Shown: in pieces, positions 63,012 through 64,000 of the stretch
How the letters are laid out: the number at the start of each line of letters is the position of its first letter
Numbering within the stretch: the stretch's first letter is position 1
NCBI GenBank assembly: GCA_017503725.1
Contig: JAFVSL010000008.1
Location: 62,001 to 126,000 of the forward strand
Origin: Alphaproteobacteria bacterium
GTDB taxonomy: Bacteria > Pseudomonadota > Alphaproteobacteria > Rs-D84
DNA length: 64,000 bases
Reading direction: 5' to 3'
Notes under the pieces: model-generated
What the model was told of the DNA's origin: nothing
Databases searched by the model: none
Seen by the model: the letters and a program-made list of their open reading frames with translations, nothing else
Position numbers and translations under genes: made by a program

Positions 63012-64000
63012 ATGAAAGATTTATTTGAAAAATTGCTGATTTTGCGAACGCCAGGTATTGGGCCCGCGCGATATAATGATTTGATTGCGCGATTCGGTTC
63101 TGTGGAACAGGCGGCGGCCAGTTTAATGATGGATGCGTCACATATTGATATGGTGCGGCGTGAAATGGATAATGCCGCAAATCTGGGGATAGAATATATA
63201 TGTGATGATGATGTGAGATATCCAGTGGGATTAAAGGCCATTAAAAACCATCCGCCGGTAATATCGGTGCGTGGCAATGTGGATGCATTGACACGTCCGG
63301 TTGTGTCGATGGTTGGAACGCGGCACGCAACGGCGGCGGGGATGGAATTTATGGCGAATATGTCAATGGCGTTTGCGTCGCGTGGTTTTGTGGTGGCGTC
63401 TGGGATGGCAATGGGCTGTGATACGGCGGCGCATCTTGGCGCGTTGCGTGCATCGGCGGATGCGGTGACGATTGCGGTTCTGGCGGGTGGGGTCGATTAT
63501 ATTTGGCCACTTGAAAACGAATCGCTTTATTACCAAATCTTGGAACGCGGATGTGTGATAAGCGAAATGCCGGTTGGTTTTAAGCCAACGGCCCCAAACT
63601 TTGTTCAGCGCAATCGAATCGTTGCGGGGATGTGTGATACCCTGATTCTGGGCGAAGCGGATATGAAATCTGGCTCTATGACGACGGCGCGATTCGCAAT
63701 TGAATATGGACGGCCGGTATATGCAATTCCGTCACATCCGTCAGATCCGCGGGGGGCGGGGCCTAATTCCTTGATTCGTGCGGGTGTGGCAACACTTTGT
63801 ATGGGGGTGGGGGATTTTTTTGAAAAAGGTAGTGACGCGTCCAAAAAACAAAAAAATGAGAAAAAATTCGATTCGGAAAATAGTCTTATTGATGCGTTGG
63901 GAACAATTCCGGTGTCAGAATCTGTATTGGCAGAGGTTGTCAAAAAATCTGTTTCGGAAATCAAAAGCGAGTTGGTTGTTTTAGAATTGCAAGGAATCGT
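63012..64000 (+). CDS. dprA: DNA-processing protein DprA, 5' part (runs off the right edge)
   Basis: At least 329 residues are open to the window end. An N-terminal HhH/SAM-like region contains L-R-T-P-G-I-G-P-A-R-Y. The Rossmann-like DprA core has V-S-M-V-G-T-R-H-A-T, V-A-S-G-M-A-M-G-C-D-T-A-A-H, A-V-L-A-G-G-V-D-Y-I-W-P, F-V-Q-R-N-R-I-V-A-G and S-G-S-M-T-T-A-R-F-A. The start of a C-terminal winged helix follows. DprA loads RecA on incoming ssDNA during transformation. TATGAT 6 nt before ATG and no SD suggest a leaderless mRNA. Confidence 0.93.
   Translation, partial: MKDLFEKLLILRTPGIGPARYNDLIARFGSVEQAAASLMMDASHIDMVRREMDNAANLGIEYICDDDVRYPVGLKAIKNHPPVISVRGNVDALTRPVVSMVGTRHATAAGMEFMANMSMAFASRGFVVASGMAMGCDTAAHLGALRASADAVTIAVLAGGVDYIWPLENESLYYQILERGCVISEMPVGFKPTAPNFVQRNRIVAGMCDTLILGEADMKSGSMTTARFAIEYGRPVYAIPSHPSDPRGAGPNSLIRAGVATLCMGVGDFFEKGSDASKKQKNEKKFDSENSLIDALGTIPVSESVLAEVVKKSVSEIKSELVVLELQGI

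Noticed and set aside
1-64000. Insertion sequences, prophage or reverse-transcriptase/DGR elements
   Set aside because: No transposase, integrase, capsid or reverse-transcriptase motifs were found in either strand's frames.

Overview
The window is bacterial chromosome from what looks like a reduced-genome alphaproteobacterium. The evidence is a MucR/Ros-family regulator, a divergent ruvX/gatC pair, an RHH_4-type small regulator, a plsY-dprA neighbourhood, fragments of the alphaproteobacterial SPOR-tat-nlpD cluster, a SUF Fe-S system and a GatCAB amidotransferase. A gut or host-associated lineage such as the RF32/'Candidatus Enterousia' group is a guess from gene content and moderate GC; it has not been tested. 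Genes are packed closely, many start within a few bases of the previous stop, GTG and TTG starts occur, and promoters are mostly TTGNNN-17-TATAAT or extended -10 (TGNTATAAT).

Layout. 1-2.4 kb: secF end, a degenerate S41 peptidase homologue, a PAP2 phosphatase. 2.4-4.1 kb: a palindromic repeat and a three-gene cluster of small exported Cys-rich proteins. 4.1-8.5 kb: ftsK and two outer-membrane barrels. 8.5-9.7 kb: leader RNA copy 1 and a Cys-rich pair. 9.7-15.3 kb: rarA, mucR-like, a lysozyme-like/TPR protein and a ybeY-lnt fusion. 15.3-20 kb: leader copy 2, a duplicated-domain exported protein, a glycine-zipper protein and a four-gene minus-strand operon of mostly unknown function. 20-23.7 kb: trmB, gltX, hemolysin III. 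23.8-24.9 kb: leader copy 3 and a Cys-rich pair. 25-28 kb: thrS behind a six-threonine leader peptide, SPOR protein, tatA. 28.1-29.1 kb: leader copy 4 and a mini YadA-like adhesin. 29-41 kb: dksA-like, trxA, sufS-sufT-sufE, ftsL-ftsI, recJ-nrnA, lolA-tatB-tatC, nlpD-like, FMN dehydrogenase. 41.2-42.1 kb: leader copy 5 and another Cys-rich protein. 42.1-49.4 kb: tRNA-Lys with a duplicated 3' end, a barrel, a lipoprotein, an autotransporter without a clear start, miaB, gatB, tRNA-Phe. 49.4-59.3 kb: gatA, gatC, ruvX, an AI-2E permease, sufC-sufB, and a TcpQ/PilN-type secretin pair. 59.3-61 kb: a second copy of the palindromic repeat, leader copy 6 and a Cys-rich cluster. 61-64 kb: rpsT, plsY, a glycine-zipper protein and partial dprA.

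The candidate undescribed system is a dispersed regulon. Six loci (8.6, 15.3, 23.8, 28.2, 41.3 and 59.5 kb) each have a sigma-70-like promoter, then a 180-290 nt leader with a conserved GGGG-N2-GT-N-GAAACCC-like core. A three-strand switch follows, in which one G-rich strand can pair either with an upstream strand or with a downstream strand that overlaps an intrinsic terminator. A gene for an exported or surface protein comes next. Four of the six leaders also carry an earlier terminator-like hairpin. The targets are mostly two new-looking families of small secreted Cys proteins: family A (G-x-C, C-W-C-[QK], C-x3-C-x3-C) and family B (C-P-x-G-M near the N-terminus; C-x-M-Y-A ... D-x-x-G-x-Y ... 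C at the C-terminus). They occur as A-B or A-A-B operons. This layout fits a set of surface or secreted proteins controlled together by transcription attenuation. The signal sensed and the protein functions are unknown.

Much of the remainder is envelope and translation housekeeping whose usual operons have been split (tatA from tatBC; sufSTE from sufCB). Several encoded proteins have lost canonical residues or domains: the S41 Ser/Lys dyad, DksA cysteines, MucR zinc ligands and the ThrS TGS domain.
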